A stretch of DNA of 41,646 nt from an uncultured Anaeroplasma sp. (lineage in GTDB: Bacteria > Bacillota_I > Bacilli_A > Acholeplasmatales > Anaeroplasmataceae). Under the pieces are notes generated by a model. It had not been told where the DNA came from. It made no database searches and saw only the letters and a program-made list of their open reading frames with translations. Made by a program: the position numbers and the translations under genes. Below, in pieces: positions 40,944 through 41,646 of the stretch. The stretch spans positions 1 to 41,646 of the forward strand of contig CAMEKD010000003.1 in NCBI GenBank assembly GCA_945920825.1. Reading direction: 5' to 3'. Each line of letters begins with the position of its first letter. Within the stretch, counting starts at the first letter, position 1.

Positions 40944-41646
40944 AGATTTCTCCTAATAATATCGATTCCGTATTTGAATGGAAAAGTAAATTCTTGTGCA
41001 AAAGGAAATTTAGCATACCATTCAACAGAACGCAAGAATTTTCCCTTTGTTCCTACAGTTCCTACTGAACCTAGAATACCTCCCATCAAGAAATTCATGG
41101 CTCCTTCTGCAGCAACAAAGCCTCCATTTGCCAATGCTTTTCCAAAATCAGGTGTTCTTCCATTTATCCATTCTTCTGTTGCATATCCTAATGATCCAGC
41201 AGCAAAATGAAACTCCAAGACTAATACCAAATGCCGTTCCCGCTGACATTACACGAGCAGCTGCTGTTCCTGCTTAGACTGGGCCTAAGAAACCAACACC
41301 CATCGCAAGAGAGAGTCCTGTAGCTGCACCAACAAGTGTATTATTAATAGTCTTTCCCCAATCAACCTTTGAAAAGTCCCAGTTATTATCAATCAGTTCT
41401 TTTCCTCAGAAAATCCAAATCCAGTTGCAGCACCTATAAAAGTTCCTGCAATTAACATAATTGCTAGAATACCAGAATGTCCCTCTTCATCTATCATATT
41501 AACCGGATCATTACCACAATTAGCATATAGATTTAATCCAATAATACTCGATGAATCTAGGTATTCTATAGAATCTGGGGTAATAAATCTTAATAATACA
41601 GGATTATAAAATCTACTCTTTAGATAATATAATTCTATATCTGTAT
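40940..41646 (-). pseudogene. RHS-repeat/polymorphic toxin gene, 3' part, disrupted
   Basis: The frame entering from the right edge encodes the RHS-associated core: YYLKSRFYNPVLLRFITPDS, then LNLYANCGNDPVN and MIDEEGH. It stops at 41393 (EEKN-stop). The sense continues in another frame (DFSKVDWGKTINNTLVGAAT), meets an in-frame TAA at 41274, and shifts again near 41210 into FAAGSLGYATEEW, ending IDIIRRNL at 40940. At least two frameshifts and one stop make it a pseudogene unless sequencing errors are involved. The C-terminal toxin region is glycine-rich and not recognisable. Intact relatives are surface-displayed contact-dependent toxins. The gene continues beyond the window. Confidence 0.75.

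Noticed and set aside
1-41646. CRISPR array
   Set aside because: No regularly spaced short repeats with unique spacers were seen; the only dispersed direct repeat has three copies at 800 and 314 bases.
1-41646. Mollicutes genetic code 4 (UGA = Trp)
   Set aside because: mutY and the 151-aa coupled gene context use TGA as stop, and tryptophans are TGG throughout.

Overview
The window comes from a low-GC Gram-positive bacterium of the Bacillota, most likely a Bacilli or Erysipelotrichia-like gut lineage related to the Mollicutes. The evidence is a strongly AT-rich sequence, AGGAGG-type ribosome binding sites, sigma-A type promoters (TTGACA-17-TATAAT), short T-tailed terminators, a single-membrane envelope (lipoproteins, no outer-membrane genes), AddAB rather than RecBCD, TrmFO, and a pumping pyrophosphatase. 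UGA is a stop codon (mutY ends in TGA) and Trp is TGG, so this is not the Mollicutes code 4. Nearly everything lies on the minus strand; mutY and rpsT are the plus-strand exceptions. The species cannot be named from the sequence alone.

Layout. 1-51 holds the first 17 codons of rpsB with a promoter and leader. 270-4972 holds a doubly anchored lipoprotein and a tight operon of HD phosphohydrolase, nitroreductase, trmFO and xerC. 5049-11747 is a 2232-residue surface protein with about seven ~187-residue repeats, two InlB-type repeats and a BspA-like leucine-rich segment. 11862-15459 holds mostly single-gene units: lipid kinase, aldose 1-epimerase, LCM-type methyltransferase and beta-carbonic anhydrase. 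15549-16124 holds three tandem genes, missing from the supplied ORF track, each encoding a 52-residue single-pass membrane protein with a shared G-K-C-x3-D-Y tail. 16379-23240 holds a hypothetical protein, an AEC transporter, a protein with two DTG aspartic-protease lobes, a membrane pyrophosphatase, an aquaporin and a membrane-anchored propeller-like protein. 23436-25246 holds tRNA-Ser(GCT), recA and pgsA. 25511-26907 holds mutY and rpsT (+).

26968-38836 holds a rearranged version of the classic rpsP-khpA-rimM-trmD cluster. rpsP-khpA is separated from rimM-trmD by an alpha-amylase lipoprotein and addB-addA, and rimM-trmD continues with overlapping genes into malQ and holA. Amylase, MalQ and aldose epimerase together suggest growth on alpha-glucans.

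38909 to the end is an accessory island directly upstream of the rpsP promoter. A 23-24 bp direct repeat occurs three times and separates small self-contained units: an acetyltransferase with a leader peptide, a 59-residue ORF, and a 49-residue putative lipoprotein. Beyond these are a serine-recombinase remnant and a broken RHS-type polymorphic toxin gene followed by a translationally coupled small membrane protein. The best candidates for something undescribed are the 52-residue triplet, the direct-repeat cassette array, the repeat-built giant surface protein and the two-lobed aspartic protease.
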